64,000 bases of DNA from Streptomyces sp. H27-H1 (GCF_026627445.1 NZ_JAPNLJ010000006.1:62001-126000); one strand, 5' to 3'; shown: positions 25,859 to 34,352, numbered from the stretch's first letter. Translations and numbers: made by a program. Notes: generated by a model from the letters alone, not told the origin.

Positions 25859-26770
25859 ATGAACAGCATCGAGATCCGAGAACTGACCAAGGAGTTCGGT
25901 CGCACCCGAGCGGTCGACCACCTCACCTTCGATGTCATGCCCGGCCGGGTCACCGGCTTCCTGGGGCCCAACGGCTCCGGCAAGTCCACCACGATGCGGC
26001 TGCTTTTGGGCCTGGACCGGATCGACTCCGGGACGGCCACCATCGGTGGCCGGCGGTTCACCGACCTGGCCGATCCCCTCCACCGGGTGGGAGCGCTCCT
26101 GGATGCGCAGTCGGCGCACGGCGGACGCACCGCCCGGGACCACCTGCGGTTCCTCGCCGCCGCCAACCGCATCTCGATGCGCCGGGTGGAAGAGGTTCTG
26201 GAGCAGTCCGGCATCGCCGCGGCGGCCAAGCGGCGGATCAGGACCTTCTCGCTGGGCATGCGCCAGCGCCTGGGCATAGCGGCCGCGTTGCTCGGGGACC
26301 CCGAGGTGCTGATGCTGGACGAGCCGACCAACGGCCTCGACCCCGAAGGCATCATCTGGATCCGCGAGCTCATGCGGGGCCTGGCCGCCGAGGGCCGCAC
26401 GGTCCTCGTCTCCAGCCACCTGATGACCGAGACCGCCACCCTCGCCGACCACTTGGTCGTACTCGGGCAGGGCAAGCTGCTGGCCGACAGCTCGACGGAG
26501 GACTTCATCGACGCGCGCAGCACCCCGAGGGTGCGGCTGCGCACCACCGATCCGATACGGCTGCGGGCGGCCCTCGCCCGGGACGGCTTCGAGCTCGTCG
26601 AGGCCGACGGCGGGCGCTGGAGCGTCGACGGCATGCAGGCCGAGCAGCTCGGCGCCATGGCCGCCCGCGAAAGCATCCCGATGCTGGAGCTGGTCGACGA
26701 GAGGGCCTCGCTGGAACAGGCCTACCTCGAACTCACGGCAGGCCACACCCAGTTCACCGCCACCCACTGA
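25859..26770 (+). CDS. ABC transporter ATP-binding protein
   Basis: A 303-residue protein from ATG at 25859. Walker A GPNGSGKST (residues 36-44), signature FSLGMRQRLGIAAAL, Walker B VLMLDEPTNGLDPEG, H-loop VLVSSHLM. A C-terminal extension of about 80 residues follows, as in CcmA/DrrA-like exporters. The partner permease is encoded 26 bp downstream. Likely exports a lipid or peptide antibiotic. Confidence 0.95.
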   Translation: MNSIEIRELTKEFGRTRAVDHLTFDVMPGRVTGFLGPNGSGKSTTMRLLLGLDRIDSGTATIGGRRFTDLADPLHRVGALLDAQSAHGGRTARDHLRFLAAANRISMRRVEEVLEQSGIAAAAKRRIRTFSLGMRQRLGIAAALLGDPEVLMLDEPTNGLDPEGIIWIRELMRGLAAEGRTVLVSSHLMTETATLADHLVVLGQGKLLADSSTEDFIDARSTPRVRLRTTDPIRLRAALARDGFELVEADGGRWSVDGMQAEQLGAMAARESIPMLELVDERASLEQAYLELTAGHTQFTATH

Positions 26771-26796
26771 CATCACTCTTCCAAGGAGGCTTCGCC

Positions 26797-27546
26797 ATGA
26801 GCACCGCTCTGCCCACAGTCCCCGTCCTGCACTCGGAATGGATCAAGATACGATCCCTGCGCGGCACCTTCGGGGCGCTGATAGCCATCTTCGTCGCCAC
26901 CGCGGGCATCCAGACCCTGACAGCCGCGCTGATCGGTGACGCGGAAGTCGGGAGCATGGGGGACGATCCGCTCCTCGCGGCCTTCTACGGGCTCAACTTC
27001 GGGCAGATAGCGGCCTTCGCGTTCGGCGCGACCGCACTGTCGGCCGAGTTCCACAACGGCGCCCTGCGCACGTCACTGACCGCAGTGCCGAACCGCGCCC
27101 GGTTCTACCTGTCGAAGATGGCCATGCTGGCCGGCCTCGCCTTCGTGGTCGGCCAGCTCACCGGACTGGCCACCTTCGTCGGCGGACAGCGGTTCATGGG
27201 GGCCTACACCCTGGAACTGGGCGGCCCGGAAACCTACCGTGCCATCTTCGGCTGCGGGGCCTACCTCATGTTCATGACCCTGATGGCGGCCGGGATGACG
27301 GCGATACTGCGAAGCTCGGCGGCGGTCCTGAGCCTGCTCATACCCTTCACTCTCATCGTGTCCTTCATCATCGGCGCGAAGGCCAGTGACATCGCCCAGT
27401 ATCTGCCGGACCGCGCGGGACAGATGATGATGCGCGCCGAGTCACCGGACGCCCTGGGACCCTGGACGGGCCTCGGAGTCCTGGCCGTGTGGGCACTGGC
27501 CGCGGTGCTCGGCGGCTGGCTGTCGGTACGGCGGCGCGACGCCTAG
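26797..27546 (+). CDS. ABC-2 type transporter permease
   Basis: A 249-residue protein from ATG at 26797 with AAGGAGG at about 26783. Six hydrophobic helices are visible, starting with GTFGALIAIFVATAGIQTL. The N-terminal HSEWIKIRSLRGTF and the internal ALRTSLTAVPNRARFYLSK match ABC-2 permeases of the NatB/YhaP kind. Functions with the preceding ATPase. Confidence 0.92.
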   Translation: MSTALPTVPVLHSEWIKIRSLRGTFGALIAIFVATAGIQTLTAALIGDAEVGSMGDDPLLAAFYGLNFGQIAAFAFGATALSAEFHNGALRTSLTAVPNRARFYLSKMAMLAGLAFVVGQLTGLATFVGGQRFMGAYTLELGGPETYRAIFGCGAYLMFMTLMAAGMTAILRSSAAVLSLLIPFTLIVSFIIGAKASDIAQYLPDRAGQMMMRAESPDALGPWTGLGVLAVWALAAVLGGWLSVRRRDA

Positions 27547-27575
27547 CCAGGGCGTGTCCGGAAGCTGCTGTTGAT

Positions 27576-27885
27576 CTAGACGGGCCGTCCGGGGAAGTCG
27601 CGGGCGGCCATCCAGATCGTGAGGTCGCGGGCGATCTGGTCGGTGCTGGTCTCGGTGTGGACGTTGTGTTCGCGGCGGGTGGTGTCGCGGCGGACGACCT
27701 CGTAGCCGCCTTTGTCCAGGACTGTGACGGAGGTGAACCAGGCCGGGTCGGAGTCGTCGGGCTGGATGACGACGAAGGTGTTGTCCGAGTCGTTGATCGT
27801 CGATCAGTATGAGCAGAGCGTCTTCGGACGGGTCCTCGATGGCATCGCCGCTCTCGCTCTCGGCCCGGCAGTACGCGGCCCTCAT
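27576..27885 (-). pseudogene. Frameshifted small hypothetical protein
   Basis: From ATG at 27885 (AAAGG upstream) one frame reads MRAAYCRAESESGDAIEDPSEDALLILIDD. The continuation is then in another frame: NDSDNTFVVIQPDDSDPAWF, SVTVLDKGGYEVVRRD, IARDLTIWMAARDFPGRPV, stop at 27576. The change of frame falls near 27785-27795. The joined product would be a soluble acidic protein of about 103 residues. I do not recognise the family. Confidence 0.6.
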
Positions 27886-28079
27886 TGCACTGCCTTTCAT
27901 GCTCCACTGATCTGATCGCTGCCAGAACGACATGTGGGACCGACACGTCCAGGCAGGTCACAGCAAGTTGCGCACCGGGGCTATGCGGACGGTTGCCTCG
28001 GAGCGGGCCGTGAGCGCGCCGAACCGCATGGCCACCGCCCGGTTCGGACTCAGAGGGCGGGTCGAAGGGCTTCGGATGG

Positions 28080-28200
28080 AGGGACTGCCCCGACCGTTCT
28101 CGTGCGGGACAACCTGAGCGTGCACCTGGTCCCAGAACTGTGGGAGTTCTTCGAGGGCAACGGCTGCTTTGTGGGCACCGGCCCCACCTTGCGAGTGTGA
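28080..28200 (+). pseudogene. Possible remnant of an IS630-type transposase
   Basis: A short stretch reads VLVRDNLSVHLVPELWEFFE, which resembles the DDE-domain segment (xxxDNLSxHLxxELxxF) of IS630-family transposases, then stops. No inverted repeats or further transposase sequence are seen. The identification rests on about 20 residues. Confidence 0.35.
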
Positions 28201-28203
28201 TGG

Positions 28204-28709
28204 TCAGAAGGTGCCGAAGAAGCGATGCCACCAGCTGGGCTGCTGGACGAAAGGAGGCATCCGGCTTTGCCCCTCGTAGATCGGTCTCCAACAGTTCCTC
28301 GGGAACCACCGCGTAGCCGAGTTCGGCCAACGCTCGATTGACCTTGGCGAGATCGGCGCCGTCCAGTGCGCCCTCAGCCTGGGCGTCCTGTGTCCCGAAG
28401 AAGGCCCCTGGGTTGTCGGTACAGACCAGCGCCAGTGATCCGAACTTGCCACACGGACGACGGTCCGGGTTCCGCAAACGGTTGCGTCCGCGGGCACGAC
28501 GGCGCGTCCGTACTCGCTGGAGTCCTGAGTGTCCTGCCCAAACGGGCGGCGAGCTGCGAAGTCACCTTCGAGCCGGGTCACCAAACCGCCGAACAAGGCC
28601 GCTGCCTCAACACGGTCGTAGTGCTGCGGCCACTCAACGGCCACTCAAGCCACTTCGGATCATCCAGCTTGCGCAGCACCGTCAGCGGATCCGCTTGGCC
28701 CTCGGTCAT
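28204..28709 (-). pseudogene. Multiply frameshifted hypothetical gene
   Basis: ATG at 28709 opens MTEGQADPLTVLRKLDDPKW. The sequence then continues coherently in a second frame (YDRVEAAALFGGLVTRLEGD, TQDSSEYGRAVVPADATVCG) and a third (GKFGSLALVCTDNPGAFFGT, LAKVNRALAELGYAVVPEEL). At least two frameshifts break it. The intact product would be about 165 residues; the family is unknown to me. Confidence 0.6.
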
Positions 28710-28768
28710 GCACTCATCTTGACGCGACAGCCCTACGCGTATGTGCGCGGGGTGCCAACCCCGGGTCG

Positions 28769-29419
28769 TCACCCGGTGAGTAGGGCGGGGAGGTCGCGCA
28801 TGTCGTGGAAGACGACGGTCCCGGGGCCCCGGAGCTGCTCGGCGGCGGTCAGGCCGCCGGCGTAGCCGAAGGCCCGCATACCGGCGGCGCGGGCTGCCTG
28901 GACGCCGGGACGGCTGTCCTCCACGACCGCGCAGGCGGCGGGGTCCACGCCCATCCGCCGTGCCGCGTAGAGGAAGAGATCCGGGGCCGGTTTGCCGCGG
29001 GAGACCTCGGTGGCGCTGTGGATGCGGCCTGCGAAGCGTTCGTAGAGACCGGTGCGGCCGAGGGTGTGCCGCATCTTTTCGTGCGAGCCGCTGGAAGCGA
29101 CGCAGGTGGGGATCGTGATCACGTCGAGTGCCTCGGGAAGGCCGCAGACGGGAGACAGCCCGGAGTCCACCGCCTCTCGGTGGAGCTCTTCGAACCGGTC
29201 CCACCAGAGGGCGGCCGCCTCGGCACCGAGCCGTTCGGTGATCTGCTCGCGGATGGAGACGGAGGAGCGCCCGATGAACCGGTCGATCACCTCGGCCTCG
29301 GTGAGAGGCCAGCCGAACTCCGCTCCCAGGGCGACCTGCACGCGGGCGGCTATCCGTTCGCTGTCGACGAGAACCCCGTCGCAGTCGAATATCACGAGTT
29401 CAACCGGCTTGATGATCAT
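28769..29419 (-). CDS. HAD-superfamily hydrolase, subfamily IA
   Basis: A 216-residue protein from ATG at 29419. Motif I IFDCDGVLVDSE (nucleophile Asp and acid Asp), motif II CVASSGSHEKM, motif III Lys in GKPAPDLFLYAARRM, motif IV AVVEDSRPGVQAARAAGM. The helical cap inserted after motif I marks it as a phosphoglycolate-phosphatase / beta-phosphoglucomutase-like phosphatase. The substrate is not evident. Confidence 0.93.
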   Translation of the reverse strand: MIIKPVELVIFDCDGVLVDSERIAARVQVALGAEFGWPLTEAEVIDRFIGRSSVSIREQITERLGAEAAALWWDRFEELHREAVDSGLSPVCGLPEALDVITIPTCVASSGSHEKMRHTLGRTGLYERFAGRIHSATEVSRGKPAPDLFLYAARRMGVDPAACAVVEDSRPGVQAARAAGMRAFGYAGGLTAAEQLRGPGTVVFHDMRDLPALLTG

Positions 29420-29461
29420 CCCCGGAGCATAAGGTGATCTTCGAGCTCTGGGCGCGGGTGT

Positions 29462-29656
29462 TTACGGACCGGTGGCGGCCGGGTCGCCGGACTCGGCGGT
29501 CGTGCGGAGGCGGGCGTACTCCTGGGCCATCGAGGCCGCGGTCCAGTGGGCGTTGAGGCCGCTGGGGTTGGGGAGGGCCCAGATGCGGGTGGCGCCGATG
29601 GTGCGGTCCTGCGGGCCGATCTGGGCCTTCCGCTCGCCGAACGGTTGCCGGAGTAA
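29462..29656 (-). pseudogene. mug: mug, 3' fragment split by prophage integration
   Basis: The minus strand encodes about 60 residues ending at the stop 29462-29464: [20 protein letters not shown], then [20 protein letters not shown] and [16 protein letters not shown] is the conserved C-terminal motif of the G/U-mismatch-specific uracil-DNA glycosylase Mug. Upstream the frame meets a stop (29657-29659) and mug similarity ceases near 29645, 15-25 bp before the integrase gene. The rest of mug is not in the window. Confidence 0.85.
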
Positions 29657-29670
29657 CTAGCATGTGATGC
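29638..29670. other. Prophage attachment junction (attL)
   Basis: This is where mug coding similarity ends and phage sequence begins. The serine integrase starts at 29671. Large serine integrases recombine at short (about 40-50 bp) att sites next to their own gene, so the crossover should lie here. The exact core cannot be defined without the right junction. Confidence 0.65.
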
Positions 29671-31254
29671 ATGGACAACCCCAGGGCTGTGCCACCACAG
29701 CGAACGCGCGCCACTCTTCGCGCTGTTGGAGCTATCCGACTAAGCAAGTTCACGGATGCATCGACGTCGCCAGAAGTCCAAGAGGAGATGATCACTAACA
29801 CCTGCGACCGCATCGGCGGAACGTTCGTTGGATGGGCCCGGGACACCGACGTGTCGGCCCTCAAAACCACTCCGTGGGAGCGCGCTGAATTGGCGCCCTG
29901 GCTGAACTCCCCGGAACTGTGGGATGTCATGATCTGGCAGCGCCTTGACCGTGCAGTGCGGTCCATGGCGGATATGGCGGACCTAGGACGCTTCGCCAAG
30001 CAGCACAAGAAGCGCCTCATTTTCTCCGCCGGCCCCGGCGGGGACATGCTTGAACTCGACTTCAGTTCGTCCATGAGTGAGCTGATCCTGCTCATCCTTG
30101 CCTTCGCCGCGCAGCTCGAAGGGCAGACAATCATGGAGCGAAATCAGGGTGCCGCCGCGCACCTGCGTTCCATTGGGCGATATTCCGGCGGCACCATTCC
30201 GTATGGCTATCACCTCGTTCGAAAGGTGTTCAGCGACGGGCGGGAGGGGTGGTGGCTCGGACTGCACGAGGAGACGGCCGCTATCCGTAGGGCGGCTATC
30301 GCTCGCACTATCGCGGGACACGGGGCCACTCGGGTTCTGCGATGGCTTGTTGAGTCAGAGGCTATTACCCCGAAAAACCATCAAGCCAGGCTCGTCACAC
30401 CTCCCCGCGAGCACGACGACGGAGACACGTGGAGGCTGAACACGGTGTACGACATGCTTCGCTCGCCCATCGTCCGCGGTTACCAGGTTCGTCGCGACGG
30501 ATCCATGACACGGACCACCGACGGCTCACCCGTCATCCATGCGGAGCCAATGATCGACGACGAAACGTGGTATCAGCTCGAAAGCGCGCTGAAGGAACTT
30601 GCGGTCCCTAGCGCCCACCCTCGTCGAAAGGACGGGCACGAGCTGCTAGGCGTGATCGTCTGCGGCACCTGTGAGCGCAACATGTACGGCGCGTGGAACA
30701 GCTTCAGTGGCGTGCGCAAGGGAACATTCCGCTGCCACGGGGGACTGCATGAGAAGGACCAGCCGGCAAGCAGCATCCTTCGGACAGTGGCGCTTGAGTA
30801 CGTGGATGAACAGTTCGTCGACCAGTTCGGGCCGTTCCGCCGTACGCAGGTCATCCGAACTGCGGGGGTCGACCACACGGCGGAGATCAACGAGCTGGAG
30901 GATGATCTCCAAGAGCTCTCGGGCCGACTCGTGCGGCTACGCGGCGCCGCTGCCGACGTTGTGGAGCAGCAGATTCAGGGAATCTCCGACCGGCTCGGTC
31001 CGCTGAAAGAGCGGCCAGTAGTCCCGTCGCGGGAACAAACCGTAGAGCTTGACACTACGTGGGGAGAGGCGTGGCAGCAGACGGACGACTGGGCTGTGCG
31101 TCGTCGGATGCTCAACGATCTAGGCGTGAAGGTGAAGGTCATGCCGGGCAACCGATGGACGCCGCGGGACGACCGCCTGTCGTTCGCCGCCGGCACGCAC
31201 GTGGACCCGGAGCAAGACGCGCTCGACGACATCGCACAACAGGAGTCGTTCTAG
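29671..31254 (+). CDS. int: Large serine recombinase (phage integrase)
   Basis: A 527-residue protein from ATG at 29671. The resolvase-like catalytic domain has nucleophile Ser25 (AIRLSKFTDAST) and the arginine motif WQRLDRAVRSMADMADL. The recombinase domain contains SGGTIPYGYHLV; the zinc ribbon has CGTCERN...FRCHGG; a coiled-coil segment follows (INELEDDLQELSGRLVRLRG). It catalyses integration between attP and attB, here inside mug. Excision would need a phage directionality factor, which I do not see in the window. Confidence 0.96.
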   Translation: MDNPRAVPPQRTRATLRAVGAIRLSKFTDASTSPEVQEEMITNTCDRIGGTFVGWARDTDVSALKTTPWERAELAPWLNSPELWDVMIWQRLDRAVRSMADMADLGRFAKQHKKRLIFSAGPGGDMLELDFSSSMSELILLILAFAAQLEGQTIMERNQGAAAHLRSIGRYSGGTIPYGYHLVRKVFSDGREGWWLGLHEETAAIRRAAIARTIAGHGATRVLRWLVESEAITPKNHQARLVTPPREHDDGDTWRLNTVYDMLRSPIVRGYQVRRDGSMTRTTDGSPVIHAEPMIDDETWYQLESALKELAVPSAHPRRKDGHELLGVIVCGTCERNMYGAWNSFSGVRKGTFRCHGGLHEKDQPASSILRTVALEYVDEQFVDQFGPFRRTQVIRTAGVDHTAEINELEDDLQELSGRLVRLRGAAADVVEQQIQGISDRLGPLKERPVVPSREQTVELDTTWGEAWQQTDDWAVRRRMLNDLGVKVKVMPGNRWTPRDDRLSFAAGTHVDPEQDALDDIAQQESF

Positions 31255-31836
31255 ATAACGACTAGGTAACGGTGTGGGGCGCGTCGGGAGCCATCTCGGC
31301 GCGCTCTTCCGCCTCCGCCCTTCGTCGGTTCGACACGCCTCGTCGCCCGCATCCTCGTCCCGCCGGATCCCCGAACGGATGGTCGGGCGCGGAGAGTTAC
31401 AAATTGAGCTACGTCGTCACGTACGGCTACGGAAAGTGCTGTTCTAGTGCCGAAAGTGGCAAACAAACTGTCATTTCTATTTCTACTAACACGCGTTAAG
31501 GAGAAAGGAGAAAAGGGGGTAGGTAGCGCACTACGCACACCGGCCCGCGCGGGGGAGGATGAGCAAGATCAACAACGTCTGACATGCACCCCATAACAGT
31601 AGTAGAGGGAAGATCGGCGACCGTCGCGACTGGCGGACGGTCCACTTCCCTCGGACGGCCGGCGCCGCTCCTGCGCTCCCCGCACTCTCCTCCGGGTCGA
31701 CGCGCGGTTGAGCGGCGTTGGCCTGTCCCAAGAGACTTCCGCTCCGTGTGAGTCCTCGTATGCGTCGGGGCGGGAGGAGCGAGACGAGCGAGACGAGGGA
31801 GCGACAATGCTTCGGCGTATGCCCGCCCTCGTTGAT
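31255..31836. promoter_or_regulatory. 580-bp control region with predicted phage promoter (module A)
   Basis: No supportable gene. An AT-richer stretch (31380-31500) leads into a purine-rich box (31477-31530) and a predicted promoter: -35 TCAACA (31569-31574), 17-bp spacer, -10 CATAAC (31592-31597). The blocks GTCTGACAT and CACCCCATAAC, as well as the purine-rich box, recur in the same order at 61984-62128 before another operon. This promoter would drive the tRNA cluster and perhaps the late genes. Confidence 0.55.
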
Positions 31837-31909
31837 GGTCCTGTAGCTCAGCCGGTAGAGCGCCGCCATCATAGGGCGGACGGCGGAGGTTCGAAGCCTT
31901 CCGGGACCA
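31837..31909 (+). tRNA. tRNA-Met (anticodon CAT)
   Basis: A 73-nt cloverleaf: acceptor GGTCCTG/CGGGACC with discriminator A, D arm GCTC/GAGC, anticodon stem CCGCC/GGCGG with loop ATCATAG (CAT), T arm GGAGG-TTCGAAG-CCTTC. No CCA is encoded. The 1-72 pair is a normal G-C, so it is not an initiator. A CAT anticodon could also be tRNA-Ile with modified C34. Confidence 0.92.
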
Positions 31910-32251
31910 CGCACGACGGCTCACCCGCCCTCTGGGGCCACTGAGCCGCCCAGCAAGAGCCCCAGAGCGATCCCTGTAGCCCCTCGGGGCCGGTCACATC
32001 GCTGGGGCGCAGGACGCGTTATGCCTCCGGTTCGAGTCCGGTCGGGAGCGCAAGGAAGGGCCGACACGGGGGACAGGATCCGTGTCGGCCCTCGGAGCAC
32101 ACACGCGCCAACGTGGGGTCTTGGGCTGCAACCCTTGACCCGGGCTCTCCGGCGGCGGAAGTCACTACGCCGCTTCCGATGTGTCCATCATCTCGGCCCC
32201 GACGGCCGTGGAGCAAGCAACCGCGTCTTCCTTGGACAGGAATGGACGAAC

Positions 32252-32324
32252 GCCCCCGTAGCTCAGCTGGAAGAGCGGCGCTCTCGTAAAGCGCGGGTCG
32301 CGGGTTCGAATCCTGCCGGGGGCT
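32252..32324 (+). tRNA. tRNA-Thr (anticodon CGT)
   Basis: A 73-nt cloverleaf: acceptor GCCCCCG/CGGGGGC, D arm GCTC/GAGC, anticodon stem GCGCT/AGCGC with loop CTCGTAA, T arm GCGGG-TTCGAAT-CCTGC, discriminator T. No encoded CCA. Confidence 0.93.
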
Positions 32325-32329
32325 CTGCA

Positions 32330-32412
32330 CGTCGTGCGGTGTGAGGCAGTACACGCGCGCCGAAGAACGTCATCCGGCGGTGGAATCGCGGGTTCGAATC
32401 CCGCCGCGACGT
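32330..32412 (+). other. tRNA-like structure with a 12-base anticodon loop
   Basis: Acceptor CGTCGTG (32330-32336) pairs in all seven positions with CGCGACG (32405-32411). D arm GTGT/ACAC (32339-32354), T arm GCGGG-TTCGAAT-CCCGC (32388-32404). The anticodon stem CGCCG/CGGCG (32358-32362 with 32375-32379) closes a 12-base loop instead of 7, and the variable region has 8 bases. Either a decayed tRNA or a functional tRNA mimic. Confidence 0.55.
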
Positions 32413-32441
32413 GCAATACCCGGGCCTCGCGGTCCGGACGA

Positions 32442-32499
32442 GGGCGCGTGACCGCTACGGGGTCAGGTAGCTGCTCCGGTTCGATCCCGGGCGCGCCTC
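32442..32499 (+). other. Short tRNA-like structure without a D arm
   Basis: Acceptor GGGCGCG (32442-32448) pairs with CGCGCCT (32492-32498). One internal arm GCTAC/GTAGC with an 8-base loop (32454-32471), then T arm TCCGG-TTCGATC-CCGGG (32475-32491). Total 58 bases. It ends 2 bases before tRNA-Pro. Probably a tRNA remnant, but all remaining stems are well paired. Confidence 0.45.
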
Positions 32500-32500
32500 A

Positions 32501-32575
32501 CGGGACGTAGCGCAGAGGTAGCGCACCCGGTTTGGGACCGGGAGGCCGCAGGTTCGAACCCTGCCGTCCCGACCA
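32501..32575 (+). tRNA. tRNA-Pro (anticodon TGG), CCA encoded
   Basis: Acceptor CGGGACG/CGTCCCG, D arm GCGC/GCGC, anticodon stem CCCGG/CCGGG with loop TTTGGGA (TGG), T arm GCAGG-TTCGAAC-CCTGC, discriminator A, then CCA at 32573-32575. The encoded CCA sets it apart from the Met and Thr genes of the cluster. Confidence 0.95.
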
Positions 32576-32629
32576 CAGGCACCACCTATACAGGGGCGCC
32601 GGTCGTCCCACGACGACGAGGAACCCAAG

Positions 32630-33745
32630 ATGACGACGACCTACGAACTACGCCCAGAAGACTTCGGCGCAACGCCGGGGGCAGACGCGACCGAACCCTT
32701 CCGCAGACTTTTCGCGGAGGTCGACCGGCGACTGAAGCCCGACGCTGGCGGAAGCGTCCCCGTCTCGACGGTGACCGTGCTTCTCACGGGTGTCTACCGG
32801 GTCTCCGGCACGATCATGCGAGACGCTCCCGGACGTGCGCAGGGCCTTACGGTCCGCGGCATCGGGAAGCGCTCCAGCGAGATCGTCATGACCGGCGCTG
32901 AGCCGCTCCTCGTGAACGATGACCGATGGATGGGCGTGCGCTGGTATGACGTCAGCTTCCGCTCGACGAACCCCGCGGCCTCGTTCCTATACAGCTCGTC
33001 CACGGGCGGCGCTCAGGATTGGGCCTTCACGAACTGCGAGTGGCGCGGAGCCTGGCGCTACGGCATCGGCCTTGACGGCCCCATTGCGTCGAACTGCAAC
33101 TCCGAGTGGACGTTCACTGGCTGCCACGTGAACGGCTCTTACGACGTTGCGTTCCTCTGGAGCGGGATGACGCCGGCCAACGCCGCACAGGATCAGTTCC
33201 TCAACTTCAGCTTCCGTGACAGCAAGATCGAATACGACTCGGGCGACTTCCTTCGCTTCGACAAGGGCGGATTCATCACGGTCGACGGTGGCAGCTTCAT
33301 CATCAAGGGCAAGCGTCCCGACGGTGGCGTGAGCCGCTTCTTCCACCTCCCGACCGCCGGTCACTACGACTCTGTGCAGCACCTGAACGTTCGCGGTGTG
33401 CGCTTCGAGCTGCGGAATGCGGTGTCTCAGGTGATCAAGAGCCTGTGGGGAGGACACATCGTCTTCGACGGATGCTCGGACACCGCACTCGGATTCCAGC
33501 CTCACAGCCCCGGTCTCGTGGCTCACGAGTACACGAACCCGGTCGGCGTCAGCTACCGGAGCTGCGATCTTGTCGGTAAGCACGCGTACCACCTGACGGC
33601 GCCCAATGCGCGTCAGCGGGTCGTCTACGACGGCTGTACCCGCAAGAACAACCGGACGCGCGAGGCCTTCCTTGCCGTCGACGGAACGAAGAGCCTGACC
33701 GCGCCCGCCATCGTCCACGTGAACGACGGGGACGGCATCAAGTAA
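32630..33745 (+). CDS. Right-handed beta-helix protein (pectate-lyase-like), probable tail spike or fibre
   Basis: A 371-residue protein from ATG at 32630. The opening LRPEDFGATPGADATEPFRR is the pectate-lyase-3-like start seen in phage tail spikes and surface depolymerases. Short strands with recurring Asn/Gly/Ser follow (FTNCEWRGAWRYGI, FTGCHVNGSYDVAF, VDGGSFIIKG, HIVFDGCSD). No catalytic motif is certain. It lies outside the tail operon, directly behind the tRNAs. Confidence 0.7.
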   Translation: MTTTYELRPEDFGATPGADATEPFRRLFAEVDRRLKPDAGGSVPVSTVTVLLTGVYRVSGTIMRDAPGRAQGLTVRGIGKRSSEIVMTGAEPLLVNDDRWMGVRWYDVSFRSTNPAASFLYSSSTGGAQDWAFTNCEWRGAWRYGIGLDGPIASNCNSEWTFTGCHVNGSYDVAFLWSGMTPANAAQDQFLNFSFRDSKIEYDSGDFLRFDKGGFITVDGGSFIIKGKRPDGGVSRFFHLPTAGHYDSVQHLNVRGVRFELRNAVSQVIKSLWGGHIVFDGCSDTALGFQPHSPGLVAHEYTNPVGVSYRSCDLVGKHAYHLTAPNARQRVVYDGCTRKNNRTREAFLAVDGTKSLTAPAIVHVNDGDGIK

Positions 33746-33766
33746 CCCCGAATCCCTGGAGTCCAC

Positions 33767-34090
33767 ATGGCCCGCACCCTGGTTCCCGTGCTCACTGCCG
33801 CCCGCACCGGTGTGGCGTTTACGTCCACGACTGGCGACGCGACCAACAACCACTACGTGGTCAACAGCGGGAGCGTGGTGATCATTGTCGAGAACGCGGG
33901 CGCATCCGCCCGCATCGTGACCTTCCTTGTGGCGCGGAAGGTGGACGGGCTGTCCGTCACTCCCCGGACGAAGTCGCTTCCGGCCGGCGCCAAGGAAATC
34001 TTCGGGCCCTTCGACCCTCAGGAGTACGGCGGGAAGCTCCTAGTCGACGTAGCCCACGCGGACCTGAAGCTCACGGCCATTGCGATCTAA
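33767..34090 (+). CDS. Small phage structural-type protein (107 aa)
   Basis: From ATG at 33767 after GGAG. It is all-beta in character (VVIIVENAGASARIVTFLVA, PAGAKEIFGPFDPQEYGGKL, VDVAHADLKLTAIAI), like small head-decoration or fibre-associated proteins of actinophages. Its stop overlaps the end of the oppositely transcribed gene at 34087. The precise role is unknown. Confidence 0.7.
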   Translation: MARTLVPVLTAARTGVAFTSTTGDATNNHYVVNSGSVVIIVENAGASARIVTFLVARKVDGLSVTPRTKSLPAGAKEIFGPFDPQEYGGKLLVDVAHADLKLTAIAI

Positions 34091-34326
34091 GAGCGGCTGA
34101 AGACCAAGTTGGCGTGCCGGCTCAGCCCGGCTCCCTCGAACTGCGTTGAGGTCAGCGTCCATCCGATTGCCGTGACGTCCTGGATTGCCTGCGCAAGATC
34201 CTGATCCCCCTTCGTGGGGCTTGGGTGGAACTTGCGGATGAACACCGTGTCGCCGCGCTTGAACGCCTCACCTGCCGCCTCAGCGATAGGGAGCGCGCCA
34301 GCCCGCCTCAGGAACCTTTTCAGCAT
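34087..34326 (-). CDS. Small DUF4177-like protein, the only minus-strand phage gene here
   Basis: A 79-residue protein from ATG at 34326. The pattern of a basic N-terminus (MLKRFLRRAG), a central helix (QDLAQAIQDVTAIGW) and a final strand ending LSRHANLVFSRS resembles DUF4177/SHOCT-associated domains; the match is weak. It is opposed to all neighbours and flanked on its promoter side by a terminator for the other strand, so it may be expressed from the prophage (a moron). Confidence 0.6.
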   Translation of the reverse strand: MLKRFLRRAGALPIAEAAGEAFKRGDTVFIRKFHPSPTKGDQDLAQAIQDVTAIGWTLTSTQFEGAGLSRHANLVFSRS

Positions 34327-34352
34327 GCGCTGAGCGTACGACAGCCACTCTG

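Noticed and set aside
29671..31254. Equating the integrase with the phiC31, phiBT1, R4 or TG1 systems
   Set aside because: The target gene here is mug, and I cannot align the protein; assigning it to a known att system would be a guess.
31967..32051. Another possible tRNA remnant with a CCGG-TTCGAGT-CCGG T arm
   Set aside because: The acceptor has a mismatch, the T stem a T-T mismatch, and no anticodon arm can be drawn; a GCCCC/GGGGC hairpin occupies the D-arm place.
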